This document shows positions 47,691 through 61,066 of a stretch of DNA of 64,000 bases, in pieces. A program made the translations under genes and the position numbers. The notes under the pieces are model-generated. The model worked only from the letters and a program-made list of their open reading frames with translations. It was not told the origin of the DNA and searched no databases. Where the stretch lies: NCBI GenBank assembly GCA_026874595.1, contig CM049320.1, forward strand, positions 37,296,214 through 37,360,213, read 5' to 3'. The number at the start of each line of letters is the position of its first letter. Position 1 is the first letter of the stretch. This DNA is from Sipunculus nudus (lineage: Eukaryota; Annelida; Sipuncula; Golfingiida; Sipunculidae).

Positions 47691-48779
47691 TCTGTTGCAG
47701 TGACTTTGGTGAACAGAGCAATAATTTCAAAATGTTGATGAAATCTGGATTGTTTTTTTTTATTATCTGTTTTATAATTGAAATGTATAATAACCAGGAT
47801 AAATGAGTGAAGCATTGTCTTTAACAGAATGTTATTGAAAGAGTGTATATGTAAATCATGCTGACTTGTGCTGTGTCTGTGTCATCTGTGTGGCGTGTGG
47901 GTGTCACTGATCTTGGGTGAGAATCATTAACCACACAATAGAGCAAATTTCTCATACAGACAAAATTGTAATAATTGTAGACTGATTTCTTTTGAGGAAT
48001 AAAGTGCTGCCATAACAAAAGTAAAGGGACCTATTTACATGATATGATAAATATAATGTGTGTTCTCCTTCAAATATCGTATTTTCCACTATTGAATCCG
48101 CAGACAAAGTCGGGGACGCTATGGTTTTAGCACGGTCTCGCCGCCTCCATGGATTAATTTTTCGCGATTACCAAAAATATAGATTACACAGATCTTTTTC
48201 AATGTTCACATTTGCATGGATAAGGGTGAGAGGGCGAAGCCTACCTTTACTAAGAGAGTGATCTTGAACTTGAATAGGTCAATTTTTGGTGAAAATCAAT
48301 CACATTCATAAATATCTCAAGAAGGCTTGCATTGATTATTCCAAAAATCAAGTTGACCTACGATCTTGGAGAGATTTTACCGGAGACTGGTGGCTTCACC
48401 TTTTATCCTTTACTTGTTTCACGCATTTTAATACCTCCATCACTGCCATCACAATTGCGTGAACATTATAAGCCTAAAAATAATGGAAAGAATTCTTTCA
48501 TACTATGCGCATTCATGGATTAGGGTATGATTTCGATTCAAATACTTGTCATGGCTGTTACCATGGAGCGGACTTGACCTTGAATATTTCCATATTTGAT
48601 GAACAACAAACAAAAACATTGCTTCTCAAATGGATAGATGTATTTTCCCACAGAAATCATAATGAAAGATGTCAGATGATAAGGTGTCGTGAGAGTTTGA
48701 AAGCTGTCACCTTGAAACTGACCCAAAGGTTAAATCTACCCATATGTAAGATTGTGTGAACTATATAACATTGAAAGTA

Positions 48780-49275
48780 AAAGACTGGTTGAAGACTAGT
48801 AACCTTGACCGTGCTTTTCAAGGTCAAACCTGCATAAACAGGTGTTTCTTAACCGCATACCCTTTGAAGTACAGCTTATCTTTTCTTTAAGTATGATACA
48901 CAATTGTTTCCCGCCAAGATCTCAGGCATGTTTGAAGACTGATGACCTTGAGCTTGGTCTTCAAAGTCAAATTTATCTAAAATTGGATTTTTTTCATCCC
49001 ATAATATTTTAAGTACTGCAGATGATTTTAAAAAAATGACACCAAAATATTTCCACCGATATCTCTAGTATATTTTTATGAAGACTAGGGACCTTCACTT
49101 TGGTTTTCAAGGTCAGACCTGAAGACACGTTGGACTTTTGTGAACCTCTAATTTTTTTTAATAATTATATATTTTCACTTCAAATTTGACTAGAGTAGAG
49201 TCACCAACGATTGTAGGACAAGTTCAAACATTTGTGACCTTGACTCTGGTAGCTTAGGTCTTGTCAAGTATCAGT
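48780..49275. repeat. Tandem repeat, period about 145 bp
   Basis: Units marked by ACCTTGACCGTGCTTTTCAAG (48802) and related strings at 48943, 49090 and 49237. Cores TTTCAAGGTCA resemble those at 46.3-47.0 kb. Confidence 0.7.
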
Positions 49276-49636
49276 ATATGCTTCTTAAAAAGTGGGCTTA
49301 CTGTAAAAGGGATATGCCTTAATTGTCCTGGGATACATGATCTCCGATGTTAGAAATTTTTAATTCAATTCTAAAACAGTTTGCTTACTACTCTGCAAAA
49401 AAATTAAAAGATGCTTGCACCGTTATCGATGTTACAAATAAAAAACATGTCATACACGCCTCCTTGTTGCTTTTCCGTGCCGCTTCACAAATCAAGCTTT
49501 TCAACTGCCGAAGGGTGTTTCTTCTGTGTCTCTTTCTTCACGTCAATTATCCTTGTCCGGAAGTTGTCGCGTATGTGTATACGATCGAACATTTGACATT
49601 TGGTCATGCATTCTTCCTAGTTCCCATTGTAAACCG

Positions 49637-50475
49637 CATGGCTGGGTTCAAATGCAAGTGAATTTGCATTTAACTGCACAACTACTAGTTGCTTTGCATT
49701 TTCATTATATTTAAATGCAGAGTGTGAATCTTTTGAATGCAAATGCAATTCATGAAATACTCTGTGTATCAATAGAAAAGCCTTTATGTGTTAACATAAC
49801 AGATAACAAGTTTGAGATTGCTATTTCCACCGAATGTATCGGGCGTTTGATGTAAATGTTAACTCATGCAGTCCTCTGATGAGAGGCTGGACATTCCGGT
49901 TGGAGTAATGTTGTGATGCATAATTTTCAACATTCTATTACATATTTTTATCTGATAGTGATATTACTAATTCAAAACTATTTGACTTTAAAATAATAGA
50001 TAACCAACAGGAGATACTGGTGTACACTAGATGTCATGGCAACCTGATGTTACTGGTATTAGTTACTGATGCTGTTACGTGAATTCGGGCATCCTTGTGG
50101 GCAAAATATATTGGTGTATAATTGTCAACAATCCATTTAATATTTTGATACAATACAATATTTATACATATTCAAGTCAAATTTAACTAATGCTTATGTT
50201 ACTTCTTGCGAAGTCTTTTATAAAATATCACTATGCTGTGAATATATCAATAACATTTAAGGAAAGCCGACTCCATTTATACCTAATAGAGTTCAACGAC
50301 AATTGCATCTGAAAACGCATCTGTAAATGCATTGGCATTTATATGTGAATCTGTTATCTTCTATTGCATTTGCAATTGAAAGTTAATTGCATTTTAATTT
50401 GCATTTGCATTTGATTAATTTGAAGCATTTGCATTTGCATTTAAATGCGCCATGTTGCATTTGAACCCAACCCTG
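49637..50475. mobile_element. hAT-like non-autonomous element with 8-bp target duplication
   Basis: The right end, read outwards-in on the minus strand, is CAGGGTTGGGTTCAAATGCA. The left end is CATGGCTGGGTTCAAATGCA, an inverted match. The interior is full of TTTGCATTTGCATTT strings on both sides and is non-coding. Flanks GTAAACCG (49629-49636) and GTAACCAG (50476-50483) agree at 6 of 8 positions, and the paralogous uninterrupted site in element B has GTAAACAA (45661-45668). CAGGG termini and 8-bp duplications are typical of hAT. Confidence 0.65.
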
Positions 50476-50654
50476 GTAACCAGACTCAAGTTGAATGTGT
50501 TTACTGGAAAACAGAATCACAGTTACGTATACAACAGGAAAATTAGATAGCAATGTAGCGGGATTGGTTTGCTGGGAAGTTAAAATGAACGTAAGGCGTT
50601 AGACAGTGCACATGATATTTCAAATGCTTATGTACCTGTACGTTCAAGTTCAAT

Positions 50655-51740
50655 GTGCCATGTCTGATTGATATCTTGCTGGGTAAGGATAAGACTGAAA
50701 CCTTTTCGAGGAAGCCAGTAACTGACCTAGTGGAAGCTTTCAATTCCTTTAGTGTCTCCAAGATTCAGGATATCGGGCAGTCCATTAGAGCAGACACTTC
50801 TTACGCTTGGCCTTCATTTTCAAGCACTTGCATACTTCCTCCAAAGAAGAATCTGACACCTGCCACAGTAGACGAAGTAGGGCGTTTTATCTCATCATCT
50901 ACTACCATGCAGTGCGACCGTGACCTCTTTACGACCAGACTGCTAAAGGCACGTTCTAAGGAATTAACCCTGTTATTACACACATATCACCTTACACTGA
51001 TGAATTTCCACAGAATTACGAAACCACTCTTGTCATTCCACTTCCTAAGAAGTCGAAACTGGATCATGAGGTTTTAAGAAAAACTTCAGACCAGTATCTG
51101 ATCTGGAATTTTCTTCCAAAGTGATAGAAAAAGCTGGGAGTTTACGATTTTATAAACATCTTGTAAATAATAACTTGGAATAGCCAAATCATACAGCTTT
51201 TCGGGCTAGTCATTTCACAGAGCCCTGTGTCTTGAGAGGACATAATTACATCGAATGTGCTGTTGGATTCAATAATTGTGTACTTTTAGTCATGATTGAC
51301 TTGTCAGCTGGCTTCCATACGGTCAGTCATTAGACCCTGCTTGATACACTTCTGTCTATGGGAATAACTGACACCGCCCTCGAATGGTCGCATCATATAT
51401 TTGTAAGCAGAGCCAGTCAGTCCAAATTGAAGGGATTAAGCCTAAGTTACAAACATTGGACTGTATTGTGCCCCATGGCTACGTTTTTTGACCTGTCCGT
51501 TTCACGTTATACCCTAGTCTGCCCCCTTAGGTACCTTACTGCATGAGTGTGGTGTTTAAACTATTTATGCTGACGAACCTACTTTGTATTTGATTTTCAG
51601 GCCTGAGTACCTCAGCAATAACATCAGTTATATTGGGGCTACTGCTGACTTAGTACCTACGTGAATGGCCAACAACAGCTTGGATATGAATGAAAATAAA
51701 ACAGAGGTGATGCTGATTACACCTAAACATTTGGCAACGA
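50655..51740 (+). pseudogene. Decayed LINE reverse transcriptase (CR1/L2-like)
   Basis: Plus-strand remnants in order: linker (DTSYAWPSFSSTCILPPKKN, later DRDLFTTRLLKARSKEL), the RT N-terminal block around 51025-51130 (LPKKSKLDHEVL, then SDLEFSSKVIEKA), the finger/palm block near 51275-51400 (MIDLSAGFHTVSH, GITDTALEW) and the end of the palm near 51680-51730 (MNENKTEVMLI). Frames change several times and stops are frequent. The YADD catalytic box region (around 51560-51590) is eroded (YADEPTL-like). No target-site or tail feature is seen. Confidence 0.75.
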
Positions 51741-51744
51741 AGCT

Positions 51745-54110
51745 CATATGCCACATCTTCTAATCGACAAATATAAACTTGTTGGTAAATATATATTATG
51801 ACAATTTATAAGTGTTCTATGACAATATATGCTGTAGAAAGACTATGACGCTAGAATCTTTAAAGCTCATCTGGCACATGAATGACAACATATCTAACGC
51901 ACACGCACATGATCTAATCCGTCTACCCATCCTGCATAATCGATCTTCATATTTTTTCCTCAAACAAATATTTAAACATGGAGCAAATCATGTACAGCAA
52001 ATGAAAAATCAAACTAATTAATTGATTTAAGTCGCTTGGTAACAGCAGGTGCTGCCCTCATTTGGCTGATTTTGTAATTAATTCAAGCAGCTACTATTGA
52101 TGCATCTTTATTTTATTCAAAATACTACTAGTCGACCCATAATTCCAACATGCGATCATCAGGTTCAGGCTTTATTATGTACTCGAATGAACCTGTCAGT
52201 GTTTGATAAGGGCGCGGGGGCTGAAACAAAATACTTTGAGGACAGCGTTCAGGCGAGGAACTATCCGCAGGGAGAGATTTAATTGGTTGTATGGTGACGT
52301 TTATCGATTATGTTTAAGCGGAATTACACTTTTATTAACCACGTCCAAATAGTCAAATTTCAGCATGATAGAAAGATCATAGAATACAAAACAAATGTTG
52401 TGCGAAAAATCCCTATTTTTTCATAAACGTATCGGTAATGATTAAACAGGTACGGTGTTAGTGGACAGTGTACGGTGTTGGTAGATTATGGTTTATTATA
52501 ACATATCTAGAATCATATCAGCAAGTTCACCATGTCACTTGGCAAGGATCAATTTGATTATACAGGATGATTGTGACACAGCAAACTTATAAACCCGTGA
52601 GATCAGTGTTATAAAATGTGTCCAATTAACCTTGCTCTTTGGGATGTTCAATATTTTTCTTAAATCATTACTTTAATCTCTTAACCGCTAATCATTTTAG
52701 AATTATTTCAAATTTGTATGAGAAATTTTCATTTATCTTCTTAGCTGAATAATAATCTCACCAATTTTTTTTTTCACTTTTACTGGCTTCGTAGAATTTT
52801 TCATTTTTATTAGCTTTATTCCGCCCAACCCCTGATTAAACTCTTAGCCACTGAGTAGGTTCACCCCGGTGACACCCGTCGTGCTGTTCACACGGTTTGT
52901 CGTCTCCCATCGCTGAGTAAAATACCAACAATTGATTAATTCTAATATTCACTACAAAACCACAATAATTACAAATAATTTAATGGTTCAAGGCCGCTGT
53001 TCAGATATTAAGCCACATGCATCAGCCGACCAAAACAATTTCTTATCTACGAAGATGCCTTGTATGTTGGACAGTTCTTATATAAAAAAGAGTCATTTGA
53101 CCATCATATGACGCAGAACGACCAGGCAGCTTGGTAGTAAACGCTCCGGATGCTATTCGAATCAGAACACAAGAGGAATCTGAGGCACGCACAGGCACTT
53201 GCTCTACATATGCATATACGTGTCTATACTTTCTTTAAAAAGATAACGTCAAAAGAAATTTTTAAATATAAACATATGTATGGGCCCATAGGGAAAAAGC
53301 TACAAATATTGACCTTTGAGTTACTGCACTCAGTGGCCTGGTACCCACAGGTACTGCCATAATTGACTGATTATATAAACTTACTCAATGGGCTACTATG
53401 GATTCAACTTTGCATTAACCTTCCTTGAGTCGGTCATCCCCGTTCATATGTGCGTTTGGTTGTTTGTGTGTTTGTTTACAGCATAACTCACGCAATAATG
53501 AAAGGTATGTCATGAAATTTTCAATAAATATTTTGTATGGCCCAAATCGATTATACATTTGTATGCATCAGGTGCCTGATCCGGAGTCAGGAATGTCATC
53601 AATTCACAAATGCACAGTCTCTTTTGTTCGAATGAACCTGAAATATGGGCCATAGAGGTGAATGCATCCTACATAGTGGAGGCCTGCATTCCTTAGAATA
53701 CAGATTACTAGTTAAATTGTATATAAATATGAGGAATAACTAGTATATGGAAAATATATAAATATTCATATATGCTTCATAAACTTGTCGGTAATGATTG
53801 AATAGAGACATGTACAGTGGTGATGGCATTTAAAGTCAGCATCACTATAATAAGTATCAGCCATTTCACCATGTCACTTGGCAGGGTTAGTGTTTATTTA
53901 ACAGGATGCTTGTCACCCGACATACGAGTAATCTGTATAACACACACATGAGGTATATACATTAAAATGAGTGTGATGTAGCTTTAGAAATAACATCCTC
54001 CTGATAAGTGTATCCTAAACCGACATTTATTGCCTGGTCTCTTTACAAGTAGATCGCTAACTGATGTAATGGATATCAGTAATACGAAATGCCACGAACT
54101 CCATTATCCT
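51745..54110. other. Intergenic with a dispersed direct repeat
   Basis: No gene. Bases 52425-52620 and 53785-53960 are copies of one repeat (GGTAATGATTNAACAG; TTCACCATGTCACTTGGCA), also related to 27960-28090. Confidence 0.55.
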
Positions 54111-54114
54111 GTTG

Positions 54115-54117
<3 letters not shown>

Positions 54118-54179
<62 letters not shown>
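54118..54179. repeat. (AT)n microsatellite
   Basis: About 30 uninterrupted AT dinucleotides. Confidence 0.95.
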
Positions 54180-54181
<2 letters not shown>

Positions 54182-57100
54182 GGTGTTAAAGTTAATGTGC
54201 GAAACCAGGATAGACATGTATTTCATGAAACTTTCAGTAAATACATTTAATTTCTAATTCACCCAAGCACTTCATGTATTTAATGAAAATCTTAGTACAT
54301 TAATAAACTCAAGAGATTTGTATATTATTTTGAATATATGCTATTTATAGAAATTATGACAATACACTTATAAACATATAATGTCAATCACATATCCAAG
54401 AAAATATGTGAAACTGTGTTACAAAAGCAAATGAAACAAATCATTTTGGGGATCGACCCGAGGGAAGTCATTTTTAAACTATGTCATTTTCGTAAATTAG
54501 TGAATATGCTTTTGGTACCTCAAAAATCCTATAAATATAACGTGGGTAATATGAGCACAATTCTTAAATGTTCTCAGTACAAGTCTTCGATGGCATGGAA
54601 ACCTACAGCTTATAGCTGAAAATATTTTAATTAGAATATTATTTGAAGCTGTTGCTGTGATACGACAAATACATTTGGAATAGCAGTAAATTTCAAAATT
54701 ACCAGTAAATGATAAAATAATGCATGAAAACCCTAACATCAGTTCTTAGTGTAACATTTTTGTCGCCAAATGTTTAGTTAGAAAATGTCTTTATAACTAT
54801 AGACAATCAAAAGATTAACAGTTTATGTTATTACATCTTCTCCCATTATTCAATGGCATACAGAGTCAAATTCTTACTTCATTGTTTCGATAATATTAAA
54901 AAATAGTAATACTAAAATAGTTATGATATAACTTGCATTCAGGAGAGACACATTGAAGGTGGTGCACAGCTAAACAATTGTATTAATGGATTTCAATCGG
55001 TTGTAAAATTATATTTTTATATTATATTATGTGTGTGCGTGTGTATATATGTATATATATTAGAGAGAGAGAAAAAAAAAACATAAGACAGTAGAAACAC
55101 CTTTTGGAATCTGGAAATATGTTTGTGAAGTAGTCCTGTAGGGCCACGAGGTGCCGTGCACGCCATGTTTATATTTGTACCCGGTGAAAGCTTTTTTTCG
55201 TTAGTTGCCAGTCCACTAACTGCAAGACTTGCAGGGTTAATATTTGGTGCTTTCCTTTCCACTTTGCCTCAAACATATGTTTATATTTGAAATTAACATT
55301 TGTAGTTATGTTATGAAGTTGATATAGACATCAATGTATATTTGAATAGAGCAAGTACCTGTGCATGCGTCCGATTATCTGAGAGATATCTGAGAGTGTC
55401 TGATTCTACTACCAGCCGGGGCGTTAACTACGAGCGTCTTAATCCATCTACAGCATATAGATAGATTAAAGGATAGATGTTTCTTGTAGGCGCACGGTCT
55501 GCACAGTGGTGTTGTTCAGATTATTTGAGATATCTTCTAACGCTTCATCTTTAGCGCTTGAGAAGAGATATTTATAATGCTGCGCCTCAACATTTGTAGT
55601 ATTTCCGTATCGCCTAAAATGCCGCCAACGGTTTAAAATGAACATCTTTCTAAAGATTGTTTCATTTCCTGAGCAGATGATCCTTTTCAAGAAAGTGCTC
55701 TTCTATGCTTCTAGATAAACGAAGAGCATATTAAATGGAACGTATCGTGTCATATATGGGTTTACGGGTTGCATGGTTCCGCGCTCGCTGCCAATTAAAA
55801 AAACGCCTGCCTGGGAGCATCGTGTGCGTGTTTAACATGTTCCATCCTGATATATTATGTTGACACTCGTACGTTCATGTTTGGCTCTAGTGAGATGACA
55901 AAACAGACGATCTGATACAGTTCTCATCGCTTTAACTAGAGTGTTATGCTTGAAAAATCTTTCGAGTCAGATGTAGTTTATCTTTGCAAACAAAGTGCCA
56001 AATGTGGTGCAGATTGTGCTCCGAGATTAAATCCTTCAACAATATTACAATACTGCGACAGTGCTGTTTTCCTTGCTGCTCCCAAAATCGGCCTGTTTAA
56101 CGTACATGCATTTTAATCAGTGTTAATCGGTACACAAGGAATCAGTGGTTTATTAACAGTTTGGTTGCGACTAAGAAAATAAAGTTATGACTTATGAAAT
56201 ATTTATAATTCCAGTGAGCCAGGTCAATTCAATACACTGTGTTAACACTAGTGGTTTATAAGATTGCTGTGTCTCAACCATCCTGTATATTAAACTCTAT
56301 CCTTGCCAAATGGCACTGTAAACTTGTTGATATTATTCTGGTTAAGCTATCCTAACCCCTTTTTCACTAACACTATACATTGTATTTGTTTCCTTTTTTA
56401 TCACTACCGACACGTTCATGAAACATATAGGAATATAACACAGTATTTGTCATATCTCTTCCATTATCTTCGTATCATGCTACAATCTGACAACTGGGAC
56501 GTGATTCAAAAGTGTTATTCTGCTTTAAACATATTCGACAAACGTCACAATACCACTCGGATAGTTTCTTGCCTCTAAGTACTCTCGGTCGCAGCCCCTT
56601 GCCCTTATTGAACACTGGCAGGTTAATTTGAGTACATAATAAAACCCTGATCTGACCGGTCGCGTGTGGAATTTGTGGTTCGACCGCTATTATTCCAAAT
56701 AAAGTTTCTTCAACAGTAGTTGCTTGAGTTAGTTAAAAAAAGTCAAATGATGGTGGCCAAGCCACTGAAATCAATTAAATTTGTTGTTTTTTTCACTTGC
56801 CGATTATTATGTGCGTCACGTTTTATTATTTGTTTGAGGATAAATTATTAAGATGGATTAGGCGAGAAGGGATGCCCGTCCGTTAGATGTGGTGAGTCAA
56901 GTGCCGGCCGGGCAATATACTCTTGTGCCTCTTAGTCTGTCCACAAAATATAAATTCATAGGACACTTATGAATTGTCAAAAAAGAAATATCATCAAGAA
57001 TTATTTTGGTAGATATTGGATGCTGTCGTTCCGCTGACACATGAGAACTCCAAAAAATTAATGATATTTTGAAGAGGAAAATAATTATTATTGAACTACA

Positions 57101-58865
57101 CCCTGCCCACAGTGCAAGACCTGCTCCAGCAACACCCTCTAATCCCCGCCCCTCCCTCTGAATTTCAATGCGTTTCAAACAAATATTTTAAGAAACTATG
57201 TTTTAGGCACCTCTTGAAGGAAAAAGGAGAGTCTACTCATAAACATAATAATGGCCTTGGCTTTTCATATATATCAACAGCCGACACGCCGCTCCTTCAT
57301 TAGCATATCTAAAAAAAGCTTTGGTGGGGGGACAATACACCCACGCCATCTACTGGTTCAGTTTACCCCTGCGACTGTTAATTATTTTTACATTCCCTTT
57401 CATAACATTGTTTCTTCAAATAAAGCAACTCATATGCAACGTATATGCCTGTTACATGGATTATAAACCACTTTTCTATAAAATATTACCAGCAAAAAGC
57501 CTTAAATTCTGAACAACAAGTTGATTAAAAAAAATGAAAACAGAAGAATTTTGTCACTTAAACCGGACAGACGATTAAAGGGCACATTGTCGATATGATA
57601 CACGTATTTGCCATGACAAACACATTGATATACCCGTAAAAAACATCAAAGCAGACACCTGTGAATTTATATTTATCGAAGTACTGTCGATGTCAAATGC
57701 TGAGAAAACCCTATTGATCTAACCCTATTTCTTTGCGTATTTCTTGAACCCGACATACCGATTTTAGCTGCTAGATTATCCAGATGCGCTTCTACGAAAT
57801 GACGTCACGCAACCTAGATGCCGCCAATGAGATGCCACAATCTTGGTTGATCGCCTACAACAAGATCGCCGGACAAACAACAAGTCTGAAATTCTCACCT
57901 TTAATTCATTTGTTAGTGCGCTATCATTCCGCTATGGTATCTTCCCTTCAGTCAGCCAAACAAATAACTTTATCGCGTTTTTATAACGCGAAGTGTTCCT
58001 GTATTGCTGATTAGCAAGAAGTCACCGGGCAAATAACGTGATCTTTGTTTCGTTCGGAGTGATGGAGGTTAAGATAGTTGGTCATTTATTTTTTGGGTCA
58101 GTCAGTGTGCAGCTATTTCCATGCTCACATTAGTTGACTTTAAAGTGAGGGGTTAGCTAAAAACAATCCAGTGTTAATCTCCTTTCTACCGCAAGATGGC
58201 GCATCCATCAGCGGCCGCGTAAACAAAGAGCAGAGGTAACCGCCTGGAGGACTTGCCGTTAATTAGTTGTTTTGACGCTCAGCTCATGCACCAAAAGCGC
58301 ACTTCAATTATTAATTTGTCAGTTTTACTGTATCTTTAAGACCATCTAAATCAAAAGACTTTACATGTTACTTTAATCAAGCGGAGGATTAATGTGATCA
58401 ATACGATAACGCTCTCTGCGCTCAACGATCTCTATACGCTCCTCATCTGTTTATACAGCTGCCATATCCTTGGGGGTGACCTGATATAAGCCAACTGGGC
58501 CTTGCATTTGCATTTTTTGTACGGATGTGGAAAACCACCCGGCATTCACATCTCCTCCACAGTGTAACAAAGCCCATATATAGTGATATATAGAATATAA
58601 GGTGAATGGAGGGTAATATTTAAATAGGAACAGCTGATTATTAACCATATATTGTGCTTTTCATTCCATAGGGAAACGTGTGAGCATGCTTCGTCCATCT
58701 GTTTTTTTTTTGTATATCAGAAATCACATGACACTCTCAGCTCAGTGACAACAGATAATACCAGAACCCAAGGATGGTATTTCTCTGTTCATATTTGACA
58801 GGAATCCCCTAATTGAATGGTGTTACATTTTAAAAATGAATATAGCTAAGCACGTAAAGTCAGTG
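54180..58865. other. Intergenic, no gene recognised
   Basis: AT-rich. Short open frames show no domains. Bases 56270-56430 are related to 45880-46020 (CAACCATCCTGT; TTCACTAACAC). A small AT/AG tract lies at 55046-55080. Confidence 0.5.
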
Positions 58866-58867
58866 CG

Positions 58868-61066
58868 TTTTTAGCTCAGCTGACCGAAAGTTATTCATTA
58901 TTTGTCCATCGCCCAGGCGTCTTTCCGTTTACAGGTTACAAATCGTGAACGATGGAAATGGAATTTTATAACTTCACATCCAGAGAGGACCTTAAAGAAT
59001 CTCCTTGGGCAACTGCAATATGACCAACGCGATATATTCTCTGAGTTAAGGGGCCTATTTGTACACCCTGGAATAATTGCAAATTTGATTCAAAAGTTTC
59101 AATATCTCAATAATAACGTATTGATTGGCGTGGTTCTTGCTTTGTATATTGAACCCTGTGTGTTCAATCGGTTCCTAAAGTCTGGTGGCGCCCCCTTCAT
59201 TTATAATTTTATGCATTTCCTTCTGTATTTTTTAGACCTGCAATTGAACCAGTCCAGTAAACAAGGCACAAACCATGATCTTTACATTTCTATATGTCAA
59301 TCCACGGAAGTCTCAGGCAATCTCTTGAAAAACCTAAATAAGTTTATGATGACCTATATGGTGGTCGAATTATGGTTACAGAGTCAGACCTGACAAAAAT
59401 TGTTTTCACTTGGGCTAGAAATTTATAACATAAAATTCCGGGAGATTTTGGGTTTACCTTCATAGAAACCTGAAATTCGGTCACGATGTCTTATATTCCG
59501 CGTACTAAACCCCGAAACATGATTTTGAGCACCGTTAGAGTCAAATGGGCACAACTTGTATCTTAAGCTTAAGCGAAAGAAGGAAAGGATGGCACTCGAG
59601 GGCCGTAGTTGAGGAAATCAGGGACCCCCTGCCCTAGGCGCCCCTTCTGCAACGATAATGATGACAGCTAAATGAATGTTTAGTTTTTATCTGTTTTCTA
59701 TTCGGCCGAATGATAAGGAGAAATTCAGCGGAGATTGAGATGGTAAGCTAAGGTGCTTTATAACAATTGGTGTGTTTTGGCGCGCTCTCTGAAAACTTAT
59801 AACCCGAGCACTGGAATCTTTGTATGTAACATACACGGAATTCCTGAGCATATCTCAATGGAAACCTAAAATAAGGTCATGGTGTACCTTTATCAAGACG
59901 AGCTTATTTCACCTATATTAAGATGTTTCTATGTCTAACGGTTAAAATGTGTGCCCTGTATACGCGAGGAATGCTTCAATTGAAAGAATCGACATAAGTG
60001 AAAAATGCGTAGACATTTGGGAAAAATAAGGGTGGTGCCACTAATCTGGAGGATTTGATGAAACTGATAATGATCCATATACATGGACAGAATCATGGCA
60101 ATTGATGCATTATTTATTCAAAAACAGAGGTTTTTGTATCATTTATTCCCCTATAATTCTTAAATTATTCTTATTCCTAACAGTAATCATAACTCAAAGA
60201 ATATAGATGAATATAAATAATATAAAGTAATCTAATTTAAAGTGGCCAAGGATATTTTTCAAGGTCATATAATGTATAAGTATAAGACTCGAGGTGAAAT
60301 CTTTGCCTTGTTCATGGACAAAATTAAAATTGATTGAAAAATATACAGGTGGCGCCTGCAGTCTTTGGGAAGTGATAAAACTAGATTAAATCAATAAACA
60401 TATGCGGTTTGTTGAGACTCAGTGAAACAAGAGATGAGAAACTGACACCTTGCTGAAATTTAGCAGTCTTAAAATATAGAGAGAAATGCATAAAAATAAA
60501 AGAAAAATCAGGTGGAGCCACCACTGTTTTGGAACTGATAAAACTAGTCATGGTCAATAAACAGATGAAGATTCAGGGCACTAGATGAAACAACAGATGA
60601 GAATGATACTTTACAATAATTTGGCAGTCTTAAAATATAGGTAAAACGCATAAAAATTGAAAAATAAGAGGTGGGGCCACCACTCTTGTAGTGAAATTGT
60701 AATGAAAAAAAAAGTTATGAAATTGGTCATAATACATATTCAAGTCAGGATTCTTGGTAATCAAGAACACAGGAGATTTTGTATCCATTTTTTTTAAATT
60801 ATTCTGGTGCTCTTGCGAGCCCCATGCATAGCTCTGAGAAAAAAGGTTGCAGTGACCTTATTTCAGGTTTCCAAGGAGAATTTTCTAGGACCGCCCTGGA
60901 TAAGAAGTAAGAATTGTTTAGGTCTAACTGTTATGATTTGTGCCCTGTTAAAGCACAGACGGACAGATGGACAAACAGACAGACAAACGGACGGACGGAT
61001 GGACGACAGACAAAGAGTGATTGCTATAGTTCAGATGGCTTTTAGTGAGCTGAGCTAAAAAAAGGT
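58868..61066. mobile_element. Large repeat unit with inverted TTTTTAGCTCAGCT ends
   Basis: Starts TTTTTAGCTCAGCTGAC (58868) and ends with the complement AGTGAGCTGAGCTAAAAA (61044-61061). The left part (58900-59350) is in the same orientation as the satellite at 38.8-40.2 kb (GGCGCC...CATTTATAATTTT, AGGCACAAACCATGA). The right part (60000-60960) is in the opposite orientation, so the unit is internally palindromic. Bases 60345-60700 hold three units of about 165 bp, each with an AGGTGGxGCCxCCA-like core. GACGGACGG runs lie at 60958-61010. There is no real coding sequence; the open frame at 58902-59393 is part of the repeat. Confidence 0.6.

Larger units (their letters stand above)
47700..50600 (+). 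mobile_element. Element C: third, interrupted copy of the A/B family
   Basis: Bases 47720-47905 match 44590-44780 of B (TTATTATCTGTTTTATA..., later GGCGTGTG...GTGTCACTG). Bases 49440-49636 plus 50476-50560 match 45510-45720 of B (CTTCACAAATCAA; GTGTTTACTGGAAAAC). Between them lie a 145-bp repeat array (48780-49270) and an 839-bp hAT-like insertion. Confidence 0.55.

Noticed and set aside
49347-49714. Overlapping 60-100 codon frames
   Set aside because: They fall in element C and across the hAT-like insertion boundary, with no domain match.
53115-53165. tRNA-like boxes (GGTAGTAAACG, TATTCGAATCAG)
   Set aside because: Spacing is too short and no stem pairs; probably chance.
58902-59393. 163-codon open frame
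   Set aside because: Lies wholly inside a non-coding dispersed repeat; the cognate repeats elsewhere are not open.
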